A program made the translations under genes and the position numbers. The notes under the pieces were generated by a model that worked only from the letters and a program-made list of their open reading frames with translations, was not told the origin of the DNA and searched no databases. A DNA stretch of 64,000 bases from Cryptomeria japonica (Eukaryota; Streptophyta; Pinopsida; Cupressales; Cupressaceae). Below are positions 42,054 to 53,290 of the stretch, piece by piece. Location: positions 576,457,752-576,521,751 of the forward strand of contig NC_081405.1 in assembly GCF_030272615.1 (NCBI RefSeq). The letters run 5' to 3'. The stretch's first letter is position 1; each line of letters begins with the position of its first letter.

Positions 42054-44106
42054 GGGTGAACTCACAATGTTGGTTCCCACTTTTTGGTACATCCTATTTT
42101 TTACTAAAATCATACATTTTTTAGAAAATATAATGATTTAAGCTTTAAGAGGTCCCATTTGAAGTAATTAATAGTGTTAGGTACCGGAGACAACTAAGAG
42201 GGGGGGGGGGGGTGAATCAGTTGTCTAATAAATTCAAACAAAAAACAACTTAACCAACTTAATGCTTAATACCAGTAAACCAGTTAAGTATGTCGGTAGA
42301 TAGTTTTAATAGTTAATTGTTATACCGATAAGTATTAGTGTATGAAACATAAACACAAAGTCATCCACAACACATAACACCAATATTTGTACGTGGAAAC
42401 CCTGTAAGGGGAAAAACCACGGTGGGAACCCTTACTCACAATCAGATGATACTACTATAGATAGTAAGTGTACATAAATGGGGTCTGCACTTACAGAAAG
42501 GCCAACAGCCTAGAGCTCACTGCTCAATCACAAAATGGGAGTCACACTGACTACAGTTGGATGGTTAAATCCAACAAGAATGTACTACACAGAGTAGCAT
42601 CTTCATATGCTAGATTTACTACCGGTGTAATGCTGATATGCTTTCACAAAAACCTAGCTTCACCTTCAAATGATGTCTTTGTGTATAGCTCTGCTTAAAC
42701 TCGCATATACCTTCACACAATCCTTTTTCGCATTCCACATCTGATCTTACAAATAATATCTTACATTTATACCATAACCTAAGACCAATTTTAGTAAGTC
42801 AGCTCTACAAGATATTACAATAAAAATATTTTACAAACAATATAATATTTGATGCAATAACCAACTGAACATGTCAGCTTAATGCATTTACAACAATAAT
42901 TAATCATCTTCATAGCATGCCATGTTGATCTCCAAAGATAAACCTGTCAATGTAACCCTAGACCTATTTGCTTGTAACAAAAAATATGCAACTATGAATA
43001 TACCAATGATAAAAACTCCAGGACAAGATGTCCAAACAATGTCTTCGACATAATCATGTGTCTTCCATGCCATTCCAAGTGTCAGTGATCATTATATCTT
43101 TCCAGTGTGCCATATACCAGTAACTATGCAATAGTTACTTGCTTGCCGGTGAATGTTGCTGGATCTCCAAAGTGATAGTGTTTTAGTAGGTGTTGACATC
43201 AATGACAAAACCATACCAAAATACCAACAAATTGAAGAGATTTAGATCAAAGGTTCTTAGATCAAAATTTCTTGGATAGAATTTCCCTACTTCTAAATCA
43301 TACTTGCAATGGACTCTCCTTTGCATCTATCAAATGCTGATTAAATACCAATTTAACATTGGATTTTGGGGAGTCAAATAAATTCATTCAGAACTTTTAT
43401 TTTTTAAAGTATTTATTCCTTATTATAAGCTTTCCAAATAGTATAATTTTTAATAAGTTTAATTTTGTTAATATATTTTTAGTTTATTTCTTATGAATGT
43501 AGATCTTTCACCGAACATGAACTTCTTTGTTCAATACATTGGAAAAAATAGTAAACTAATTCAAAATAATTCTAAAAAATATCTTTGCACTAGGTATTGA
43601 TGTCTTCTTTCTAACAAAAAAAATAAAATTGAATTTTGCTATATATAGAAGAAGTTATATATTCAAACGTACACCTATATCTAAATTATAATTAGTTGTT
43701 CTTCAAAACTTAATAAAATAAAAAATATTCAACATATCACTATCAAACTAACTGCATTCCCTAGGTATTGATGTACAAACCAAAATTCAAAACAATTAAG
43801 TTTTTATCATTAATAGAAAAAAAGTTATGCATTTCGGGATACACGTCACGCTTCAAAAATGAAGTTTTCTATAAAAAAATACTTTTTGTGGGAGATGGAA
43901 AAATCATTAAAATTTTATTTTAAAAAAATTGGAAAAAATATATTTAGAATCTACAAACAAGATGTTACAAATCACTAGTTTATATCATCTTCAAATTCTT
44001 AACAGTTTAGAAGTTAAAGGTGTTGGACAGTGAAAGTATTTTTCATAATGTTCATCTAAGTGTCAAAGTTGGTCAAAAAGTGGGAACCAGTATTGTGAGT
44101 TCACCC
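42054..44106. mobile_element. DNA transposon with 33-bp terminal inverted repeats, inside C2
   Basis: The left end GGGTGAACTCACAATG... and the right end ...CATTGTGAGTTCACCC-like sequence are inverted copies (31 of 33 positions agree by eye). Flanks carry AAGT on both sides (42050-42053 and 44107-44110), and removing the insert restores the copia reading ...TKYVKELLKKSG. Without the nested solo LTR it is about 1 kb, AT-rich, with no ORF: a non-autonomous element. A 4-bp TSD is unusual among plant cut-and-paste families (Sola elements have 4-bp TSDs); the superfamily is not determined. Confidence 0.8.
42175..43229 (-). repeat. Solo LTR A (copia-type, antisense) nested in the DNA transposon
   Basis: TGTTAGGTACCGGAGACAAC...ATACCAACA, about 1055 bp, flanked by AATAG and AATTG (4/5 TSD). 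It closely matches solo LTR B at 58298-59357 in the same orientation. On its own strand it has the usual end box: poly-G at 42199-42212 on the plus strand is the C-rich box near the LTR 3' end, and tacgtggaaaccctgtaagg near 42390 is the TTTCCACGTA block. No internal sequence or partner LTR. Confidence 0.9.
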
Positions 44107-44907
44107 AAGTATGTGAAGGAATTGCTAAAGAAGTCTGGGTTAGATGAGTCCAAACTGGTTCGGACTCCTATGGTGATTGGTTATAAATTGTCTAAGAATG
44201 ATGAATATCTTAAAGCTAATTAGAGTTTGTATGGATCTATGATTGGTGGACTACTATATCTTACTCAAACTAGGTCAGACATTATGCATGGTGTGTGTAT
44301 GGCTACTAGATATCAATCTGATCCAAAAGAGACTCATGTTACTATTTTTAAGAGGATATTTAGATACCTGAAGGAAACTATAGATTATGGACTATGGTAT
44401 CCGAGGAATGTTGATTTCATGCTATACAATTATAGTGATGTTGATTGGGCTGGTGATGTTGATGACTAGAAGAACACTACTGATGGAGCATTCTTTTTGG
44501 GTAAGAAATTAGATTCATGGGCTAGAAAGAAACAAGATTAAGTTTCCTTATCTACTACTGAAGCTGAGTATATTGATGTGCTAGTAATGGCACTCGAGTA
44601 GTTTGGATGAAGAAAATGTTGAAAGATATCAGTTATTTATGATGAGCCTACTATTATTTACTGTGATAATTCTAGTGCTATAATCATATCAAATAATCTG
44701 GTTAAATATTCTAAGACTAAGAATGCTTCAATCAAATATCACTACTTGAGAGAGCAAGTTAGTGAAGAGAAGGTGAAGCTAGAATATGTATCTACAAAGG
44801 AACAAATAACTGATATTTTCACTAAACCTTTGTCTACAGATACATTTGTCTACTTTAGAGACAAGTTCAGGGTATCCACCCCTCCTGATGAGAACTATAT
44901 GCATTGA
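44107..44907 (+). pseudogene. C2 reverse transcriptase end and RNase H
   Basis: It resumes as KYVKELLKKSGLDESKLVRT, PMVIGYKLSKND, MIGGLLYLTQTRSDIMHGV, YQSDPKETHVTIFKRIF and YSDVDWAGDVDD. RNase H follows: STTEAEYIDVLV, IIYCDNSSAIIISNN, SIKYHYLREQV and TDIFTKPLSTDTF. Stops at 44221 and 44467 and a frameshift near 44600. Ends at TGA 44905-44907. Confidence 0.9.
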
Positions 44908-45221
44908 GTTGCATCAATTCAGTGGATTACAAAGCTTTATCTTCCTATCAAGATTGATGAGTTGATGTTGCTCCTCTACTGGAGTACGCTGTTGATTTGG
45001 TTGTGTGTGCCAGGGGGTGAGAGATTATTAGTTCTATTTTAAGGAGAGAGTTTGGTTTTTTGTTTTGAGATCTTTGGCATTGTTGTCAAAGGGGAGAGAG
45101 ATCAGTTGAAAAAATGCTTTATCTATCTTGATCTTAGTGGGAGTTTGCTGAAGATATCTTCTTTCTTTGCATTGACTATTTTTCAAATTAATATGTTGCC
45201 ATCAATGCCAAAGGGGGAGAT
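44908..45221 (+). other. 3' untranslated region and polypurine tract of C2
   Basis: It contains tgtcaaaggggagaga near 45085-45100 and ends gccaaagggggagat at 45207-45221, directly before the LTR: two purine tracts, as in C1. Confidence 0.7.
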
Positions 45222-46386
45222 TGTTAATTATTTTTGGTCATTGTTGCTACTAGGATATGTTGTTGTCATTGATATCAACATATTCCTGTGTATTTCTCTG
45301 GCGTGTTTGGGAAGGTCTTACGATCCAGTTTTGTTGTTTATTTATGTTGATCACCATTTTGTGGAGTTTGGTATATCCTCTAGTATATTCTAGTTTGATA
45401 AAATCTTGTGCTAATTTTTTGGAATATTGCCTGGTATGGTCTTGTGTATCTTCATTTCAGATGGATCATGATTTGGTGCTCCATAAGTTATCTTTCTTTT
45501 TTATAGTTGCTGATTGGTTATTTTCTTGAGCTTTCAGATATTGATCAATGAAGATTTGATAAGTGGTGTTGGTGCAGATGTGCCTAATTTTTCTAATGTG
45601 CTTGCCGGTGTTTCCTATTCATTTCCTATCTGTTTTGATGAAACACATTGATTGTTGGGTATTTTTTTTCATAGTTTCTATCAACTAGTGATTATTTTCA
45701 TGTTATGTCGTATTTTCGGTGGTGTAGCATGTTGTGGTTGATATTGGCATGATTTTTAGTGGAGTTGGTTGTTTGGCAATTTGATTTAGGTCCATGTTAT
45801 GCTATGTAAACCATTATATTGGTCCAGTGGTCAATCTTGATATAATTTTGTAATTGAGGATTGAGGGTTTAGTTGACCTTGTTATCAAGGTTGATGATTT
45901 GTACATATAGGTTGCATGTTCATGTAATTTAGGTGTCAATTATCTTAGAGAGAGCTTTATGTGCGAACAAGAGGTTTATCCTTCGGTGTTGAGATTGGGG
46001 AGATATCGGTGTTGCAAAGAAAACATCTTTGCTTAACCAAAATTATAATCATGCATTTGAAGATGTTATTCCTTCAGTTCATTCCTTCTGAATTGTGATT
46101 TGAATCTTATTGTAATTCACAGAGACTTCCTTGAGGGTTGTAGCCTTCTAGACTATTATATTTGAGGAGTGATCTCTAAGCAGTGTTCCTGAACACATGT
46201 GTATTCCCCATTGTAATATTTCCACATACTACTATTGAGTATCATCTTATTGTGGGTAGGTCCCCACCATAGCTTTTTTCCTTAACTGGGTTTTCCATGT
46301 CAAAATCATGGTGTTGTGCATTGTGTTCTCGATTTTCTTATCTTTGTTGTTACTGCATTTTATCGGATCTATAGTTTATGATTAAG

Positions 46387-46387
<1 letters not shown>
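45222..46387 (+). repeat. 3' LTR of C2, end lost
   Basis: TGTTAATTATTTTTGG... homologous to the 5' LTR up to gtttatgattaagtta. The last about 65 bp (C-rich box and CTAACA) are absent. Confidence 0.85.

Positions 46388-46476
<89 letters not shown>
46388..46476. repeat. (AT)n microsatellite
   Basis: 89 bp of AT dinucleotides with a single interruption (tct near 46446). It marks the junction between the C2 3' LTR and the rest of the F 3' LTR; the partner (AT) run is at 37757-37773. Confidence 0.95.
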
Positions 46477-46478
<2 letters not shown>

Positions 46479-47030
46479 TTGTGTGAACAGTGTTGTAGTA
46501 ATCCTTTACCGAATCTATTGCAAGTGACTGCTTCTATAGAGTTGTGTAGTAATCCTTATCAAACTTGCTATAGTTGTTTGTAGATAGTGTTGCAATAATC
46601 ATTTACTATATCTATTTCAATTTTTGTGAGTTCATATTTGAGTTTAATGTGGAACTGACCCCATGCATTAGGAGATGCAATTTTCTTCAATTCAACTATT
46701 TTGTATTGTAGTGAGCCACTTTTGTAATCTGGTAGTGAGTCATTTGATAGTGAGCTACCTTTTTGTGAACACCATATAACTTGTTATATTATCTTGAGAT
46801 CCACTACTCTCTGTGGTTTTTTGCATTTGGGTTTTCTAGATATAAAATTCAGTGGTGTACTTGTGGTTGTTTCTTGTTTATTATGTATATTTTACTTCAT
46901 ATTGATGATCTTCATTGATGAAATTGGTATGTCAGTAAAAGGTTTATAGATAGTGACAAAGTTTTAGAATCTATATGAATATTTACTCACGTCCCCTCTC
47001 AGTATTCTTGTCCATTCAACCAATTCAACA
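46477..47030 (+). repeat. 3' LTR of element F, second part
   Basis: Matches 34145-34718 of the 5' LTR: aatcctttaccgaatctattgcaag, the gtgagccacttttgtaatct block and the final ccaaccaattcaa. It ends CAATTCAACA. Confidence 0.8.
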
Positions 47031-47787
47031 TTGCTATGTTGGAACTAACTTTTGTTCTTAACAACATTCTACACTTCTTTGCATAAATTCTCACATCAAA
47101 CATGAGTTGGATTTAGCTTTTCAATCTTGCATGTCTTCCATACATCATTCATTATGATCATCCTTTACTTATACTATCCTCCTAACTACATAACCTTCTA
47201 GGTTAGCCAAACATAATTTAAAATAGTTTTGTACTAAACATTCTTGTGGTGGAAAGTAATGATAAGTGGACCATACCACAACACACTTCATCATTTAGAT
47301 CAACATGTCATAAATCCATTATATATATTAGAGCCAAAATAAGACTCATACACTACATGAATGTCATTACACAATCTCCAATTTTGTATCAGACTAGATC
47401 CAAAATAACACTTCTCAACTTAGAAAAACAAGAAAGGAACCAAGATAATCATGAATCCAAGAAATCAACACCATATCCAAAAAATAGGGAAATCCATATC
47501 ACAAACAACATTATTAATTACCAATTAGTAGTGAACATCATCCAGAGCACCAAACAGTTTGGGAAACATATCCTGGATCACCATAATTTAGATCACCCAC
47601 TTAGAAAACTGACCACAATATGGTATCTTGACATCAAATGACAACCATGTTAGGACCATCAACATCACATCACATTTACAAAAAATTCCACTTTTTTCAT
47701 TGATGGCAACATTGATCAACAAAAAAAAACCTCACTTTCTATATCTGTACAACTTTCCAACTCTCCTTGCATCACTATTTCTCTACA
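47031..47787 (-). repeat. Probable 3' LTR of copia element G
   Basis: The right boundary is set by an adjacent minus-strand polypurine tract; the LTR would start TGTAGAGAAATAG on the minus strand. No second copy is seen in the window, so the left boundary (taken as the end of F) is a guess. Open frames here have no domain. Confidence 0.45.
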
Positions 47788-47804
47788 TCTCCCCCCCTTT
47801 GACA
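47788..47804 (-). other. Polypurine tract of element G
   Basis: The minus strand reads GTCAAAGGGGGGGAGA, the same consensus as in C1-C3, beside the LTR. Confidence 0.7.
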
Positions 47805-50077
47805 TCAAGGGCAAAGTTAGGAATATATGCTCCTGTGAAACTTACTCTACTCTCCCCTAAGAGGAAGTCCCCAAGGATTAATCCAGACAATAATCTTCAT
47901 GCAATTCACTAGATGAATGCACATCCAAATGAACATCGGTTCAAACTAGGAAGGCGTAATACCCGAAACATCTGTTGGAGATACTCAAAATTATATTTAC
48001 ACAATGCCTTGTAAAGATATATGCAATATTCTCTTTTATAGGTACATACTCAAGCCTTACTTCATTATCCAACACTTTTTCCCTCAAGAAGTGATACCGA
48101 GTAGAAATATGCTTTGTTTTGGAATGTTGTATCAAATTCTTAGAAATGTTTATTGCACTAGTGTTATCACACATAATTTAGATGGGCTCATCAAACAAAA
48201 CACCAATATACTTCAAAGTCTGTTTCATCAAAAGGACTTATGTGCAACATAAATATCCTCCAATATATTCAAAATTAGTAGTGGATAGAGACACAAAATC
48301 TTGATTCTTGCTTGACCGAGCAACTAAGTGGGATCCATGGAAAAATGCTCCACCACTTGTACTTTTTTTGTCATCAACACTTCCTACCCAATCCACATTG
48401 GTATAAGTTGTCAAATTTAGATATGAACCACTAGGATATGATAATCCAAACTCTTCTATTCCATTCAAATATTTTTAAAAAAAATTACTAAAAAAAAATG
48501 TGATTCTTTTGATTCTTTCTGAAATCTAGCTCCTAAATAAACAACATACATGATATCCGATCTGGTTGTAGTTAGATATAATAGTCCTCCAATTATTGAT
48601 CTTTACTTACTTCCATCATCCTTAGGAGATTTATCATCTTCTGTTAACTTATCATCTTTTGTCAACAATTCTTTGACATATTTAGACAAAAATAAAAATT
48701 CCTTTTCTATCTTTATTCACTTGCAATCCAAGAAAGAAATTTAACTTATTGATCAAGGACATCTCAAATTCCTTTTGAATCTCACTAGCAAACCTTCTAC
48801 ACATACCATCATTTCCTCCAAATATTATATGATTAATATACACTACAAAAATTAAAATTTTACCTAAATAAACTTTGAAACAAAGATTACTATTAGTAGA
48901 TCCCTTTTGAAAAACTTGACTAATAAAATACTTGTCTAGCCTTCCATACTAATCTCTAACGGTTTGATTCAATCCATACAATGCTTTTTCCACCTCCAAA
49001 CAATATTTGGACCATCTCTCAGCTTAAATCCTTTTATTTGTTCAATATAAACTTCTTCTTTTAGCTCTCCATTCATAAATGTTGATTTTACATCCTGGTG
49101 ATAAATTTTGAAATCCTTAAAAGCTACAAAGGCCAAGAACATCCTAATAGCTTCCATTCGATCAACTAGAGAATATGAATCCTCAAAGTCAATTTCTTCA
49201 ACTTGAGTGTAATCCTTGCAAACCAACCTTGTGTTGTTTCTTACAACCTTTCCATCTTCATCTAGCTTGTTCCAGAATACCCACTTTGTTCCAATTACAT
49301 TTTTATCTATTGGTCTATGTACAAGTTCCTATGTCTGATTTTTCTCAATTTGGTCTAGTTCTTCTCTCATAGCCATCAACCAATTTTGATCATTGTAAGA
49401 TTCTTCTATTGACTTTGGTTCAGTCTGTGAAACTAAACATAACAAAACATGTTCTATTGACTTTTGTTCAATCTGAGAAAGTAAACATAATAAAACTTGC
49501 TCTTGATAATTCCTTTGTTCTTGTCTCAAATAATCTGATCCTCGGAGTGATTCCTTTGTATATACCTTGGGGTATTTGATGTAGTTTTCGAGGCATCCTG
49601 GGTTTCATTTTCCTTTTCTTCTTCCTTATTTTTATCTTCCCTTTTTCTATCAAAGGACTCATCTAATTCATTTCTTGCTAATTTATCATTATCTTTAAAA
49701 ATATCCTCATCGACCTTCACATTTTCACTTTCAACAATTTTGTTTATTCTTTTATTGTAACACCAATATACCTTTCTCATTGTAGAGTATCCTAGAAATG
49801 TTCCTTCATTTTCTCTACTATCAAATTCTCCAAGATTATCTTCATCTTTATGGATATAACATTTACTTCCTGTACATTGAAATACTTCACTATCGGCATC
49901 CTTACATGCCATCTAGTTCATATGATGTCTTCCCATATCTTTTCTAAAATAAGATTCTATTAAGGGTGTATATTGTTGTGTGTATAGATTTTTCCTAGTA
50001 AAATTTTGATAGTCTCACTCATTTGATCACTATTCTAGTTGCTTCTTGTATAAATGAATTCTTTCTTTCCTATACAC
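47805..50077 (-). pseudogene. Copia element G: integrase end, reverse transcriptase, RNase H
   Basis: Minus strand, right to left: GSKCYIHKDEDNLGEFDSRE, YWCYNKRINKIVESENVKVD, then an acidic linker (EEEKENETQDAS) and TPRYIQRNHSEDQI. Polymerase: LVCKDYTQVEEIDFEDSYS, IYHQDVKSTFMNGELKEEVY, and around 48850-48800 a decayed VDHIIFGGND-like box. RNase H: YTNVDWVGSVDDKKSTSGGA, VSLSTTNFEYIGG, MCDNTSAINISKN and STRYHFLREKV. In the linker a duplicated block (49320-49520) repeats the SQTEPKSIE reading. Cut at 50077 by C3; the 5' part continues at 57176. Confidence 0.85.
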
Positions 50078-51295
50078 TATTAGATATTTCACATAACCGA
50101 AAGACAACTGAGGGGGGGGTGAATAAGTTGTCACAGATTACCAGAAGCATTAGTAATTTAAACTTTAATACCAGAACCCAAAACAATAATACCAGAATAA
50201 TAGTTAATCCAATTAGGCAATTAATAGTAAATACAAAATAAATTTCATCCACACAACACCAAGATTTATACGTGGAAAACCCAGTAAAGGGGAAAATCAT
50301 TGTGGGAAGCCTACCCATAATCAGATAATACTTCTACAGTAAGTATGTGAATTATAATGAAGGGGTCTGCACTTGCAGGAAGGCCAACAACCTAGAGTGC
50401 ACTGCTCATCACAAAAGGAGCCTCACTGACTACATATAAATCCAGACTACAATCCAGAGAAATGTTCAACTACAAAAGATAGCATCTCCTATACCTGAGT
50501 ATAGTTTTAGTTAAGCTCAATACTGGAGGACTAAATCCTCTTACATAAACCCAATTTGATGTCCAATGATTGACCAACTCCTCTGCCTGAATTATATTAC
50601 ATTATTCGCACATTACATTCCTTGACCATTACGTCTTACATTAACCAAGATGATCTAAAATGAGATCTTAAATATATTTATACAAACCCACAACCATATT
50701 TAATCAGGTCGGCCACCAAATAATAAACTGATTACATCATTAAAAACCATGTCAACCTTAGACCAAACAACTAATATCAATACATAAGACATCCTAGACA
50801 TATATCAATAGGTCCTATCCACACGTTACATTAATGTCGGTCCATAACCTAGATCAACTGGGACCAAGTATAGGTCCGCATGCTTCAACAATAATCTCCA
50901 ACCACCAAGTCTCAAACATGATCACCAACATAATCCTAAAAATCCATCAGAAGCTGCACCAAAACCACTTATGTAATTCATCAAAGATCTCCATGAAAAA
51001 CTCTGCTGGTGAAACCCTCACCAGAACCAGAAACCCAACTTCTAAGCAAGCAAGATAACATCCAATCACCAGACCAAAACCAACTAATCAAATATGAGTA
51101 TTAGTATCATGAACAATACAATTCCATCACCACAATGTACCAGGGCCTACTGGATCATGTTGGATCTAAGTTAACTAGAAACCAATCAACGTACCAGGAC
51201 CAGAATGGTGCTGGTAAAGCATCCAAATAGCTAGGGTTGACATCAACAATAAAAAATCAATGCAATACATAATTGATTCCATGAAATGGCCAACA
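50078..51295 (-). repeat. 3' LTR of C3
   Basis: About 1218 bp; the outer edge begins TATTAG where TGTTAG is expected, the inner edge is ggccaaca. On the plus strand it shows gaggggggggtgaataagttg near 50110 (the C-rich box of the LTR end) and tacgtggaaaacccagtaaag near 50269. Confidence 0.9.
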
Positions 51296-51311
51296 ATCTC
51301 CCCCTTTGGCA
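51296..51311 (-). other. Polypurine tract of C3
   Basis: Minus strand TGCCAAAGGGGGAGAT directly precedes the LTR TGTTGGCC. Similar tracts at about 51430 and 51515 (ctccccctttgac on the plus strand) lie in the neighbouring 3' region. Confidence 0.85.
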
Positions 51312-51682
51312 TTGATGGCAACACTAGATGTGAAAAACATCTATGTACCAGGAAATGCCAAACAAGTCTCCTCTATGGAAGACAACCAACAATCTCTTGC
51401 ATATAACTCTAAATATCAATTTCTCTCCCCCTTTGACTTTTTCTTTTGCACATCAATATCACTCCCACTTTCTTTTTCTTTTTCACTTTCTTTATCTTTT
51501 CACATCACTATGTCTCCCCCTTTGACATTAATGCCATAAATCTGATAGAAATATCAAAGAAAAAATATAAGCCTCTGAATCTAAAAGCTGACTACTCCCC
51601 CTGAGTAGTAGCATCCCACATTAGTGCCAAAATGAATAGTATCTCAGATAATGCATGTCGGATTGATGCCAAACCACATCAA
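51312..51682 (-). other. 3' untranslated region of C3
   Basis: Non-coding; the plus strand shows three ctccccctttgac-like tracts and a pyrimidine-rich run (51440-51500), i.e. purine-rich on the element strand. Confidence 0.6.
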
Positions 51683-53290
51683 TCAAGTCCCTACTAGAAG
51701 GGCAGAAACTCCCAATCTATCTCTTAGGTACTCAAATGATTCCTTGGATAAAGGTTTAGTGAAAATATTTGTAATCTTCTATTTAGTGTTCACATAAACC
51801 AGTCTAACTTCATTTTCTTCAACCTTCTCATTCAAAAAGTTATAGTTGATATATATGTGCTTTGTCTTAGAATGACATACTCGATTCTTTGATATATCAA
51901 TAGAAGCAGAGTTATCATAGTGAATAACTACTGGTGTATCACAATCCACCTTTCTGGCCTTCAACATTTTCTTCATCCCTAAAACTTGTGTATAGTTAGT
52001 AGCAACAACAACATATTAAGCTTCAACAATAGATAAATAAGTAGATGAATGTTTCTTGTTGATCCATGAAACCAACTTCTTTCAAAGAAATAAATCTCCA
52101 CCAGAAGTACTTTTCTTGTCATCAACATCTCCATCCTAATTAGCATCTGTATATGCACATAAACTAAATTTATCATCCTTAGGGTACCACAAACCACATT
52201 CTAATGTACCTTGCAAGTATCTAAAAATATTTTTCACCACCATCTCATGATTTTCTTTAGGATCACTCTGAAATCTTGAAATGATACAAACAACATTAAT
52301 AATGTCAGGCCTTGTCTGAGTCAAATAAAGTAGACCTCCAATCATAAAATTGTATCTTGTAGGATTTACCGGTGTAGAAACATCTTTTCTTGTCAATTTC
52401 TCACTTGTAACCATAGGTGTACTTATTGGTTTAGAGTCTCCCTTACCAAATTTATTAAACAGTTCCTTAGCATATTTAGTTTGACAGATAAAAATACCTT
52501 TGTTAGTCTGAGTAATCTACAACCCTAAGAAAAATTTCATGTCACCAGTCATAGACATCTCAAATTCTTTCTCCATATTATTAGAAAATTTTATGCATAA
52601 ATTATCTTCACTTCCAAAAATAATGTCATCAACAAATACTTCAACAATAAGTATATCATCATCAGTGATTTTATAATATAAATTATTGTCAGGACTACCC
52701 TTAGTATAACCAAGCTTCAAAAGATATTTATCCAACCTTGCATACCAAGCTCTAGGTGCTTGTTTCAGTCCATATAAAGATTTCCTTAGCCTGTAAACCA
52801 TATCTGTATCATCTAATAGTGAAAAACCATCAATTTTCTCAATATAAAATTCCTCATCAAGATCCCCACTCAAGAATTCATATTTAACATCCATTTGATA
52901 AACCTTGTAGTTTTTATAAGCAACATAGGTAAGAAATAATCTTACAACTTCAATCCTAGCTATCAGTGCAAAAGTATCTTCATAATCAATTCCTTCCTTC
53001 TGATAATATCCTTTACAAACCAATCTACCCTTATTCCTTATAACTTGGCCATCCTTATTTAATTTATTCCTCAAAAGCAATTTAGTTCCAATAACATTTT
53101 TATGTTTAGGTCGAGGAACCAAAGTCCATGTGTTATTTTTCTCAATCTGGTCTAATTCTTCTTCCATAGGTGTTAACCAAAATTCATCTTTACATGCTTC
53201 AATTACTAATACCGATTCAACTTGTGCAATTAAACATATTTCATTAGTTGCCAGTCTTCTTCTTATCATCACTCCATTGCTCTTGTCCCC
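51683..53290 (-). pseudogene. C3 reverse transcriptase and RNase H
   Basis: Open from 53272 to 52517: [80 protein letters not shown] and the catalytic box VFVDDIIFGSEDN. In the first block the usual WVFRNK is LLLRNK. Next come MSMTGDMKFFLGL, TRPDIINVVCIISRF and YTDAN-stop-DGDVDDKKSTSGG. RNase H ends with IHYDNSASIDISKN, YINYNFLNEKVEENEV, IFTKPLSKESFEYLRD and a stop at 51683-51685. Few stops, so relatively young. Confidence 0.9.

Larger units (their letters stand above)
37774..46387 (+). mobile_element. Ty1/copia retrotransposon C2
   Basis: LTRs 37774-39010 and 45222-46387 align over most of their length (e.g. ctaggatatgttgttgtca, gattgagggtttag, ccacgt or ccatgtcaaaatc). The internal order gag, protease, integrase, reverse transcriptase, RNase H is copia. 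It sits in an AT microsatellite inside the F 3' LTR, so its TSD is hidden in the repeat. About 65 bp of the 3' LTR end are missing, replaced by the expanded AT run. The reverse transcriptase is interrupted by a DNA transposon (42054-44106). Confidence 0.9.
33415..47030 (+). mobile_element. Element F: non-autonomous LTR retrotransposon, split by C2
   Basis: 5' LTR 33415-34718; the 3' LTR starts at 37198 and is interrupted at a TA repeat (37757-37773) by C2, resuming at 46477-47030. The two halves of the 3' LTR together cover the 5' LTR in order. A primer site follows the 5' LTR, and a purine tract precedes 37198. The 2.5 kb inside carries one decayed ORF shared with element D and no integrase or polymerase. 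No clear TSD at the outer ends (CTACA against TTGCT). Confidence 0.8.

Noticed and set aside
42468-42698. 76-codon ORF with a near copy at 58585-58815
   Set aside because: Located in solo LTRs A and B on the antisense strand; conserved only because the LTRs are homologous.
47246-47912. Two plus-strand ORFs of 131 and 94 codons
   Set aside because: They lie in the presumed LTR and 3' region of minus-strand element G, with low-complexity composition and no motif.
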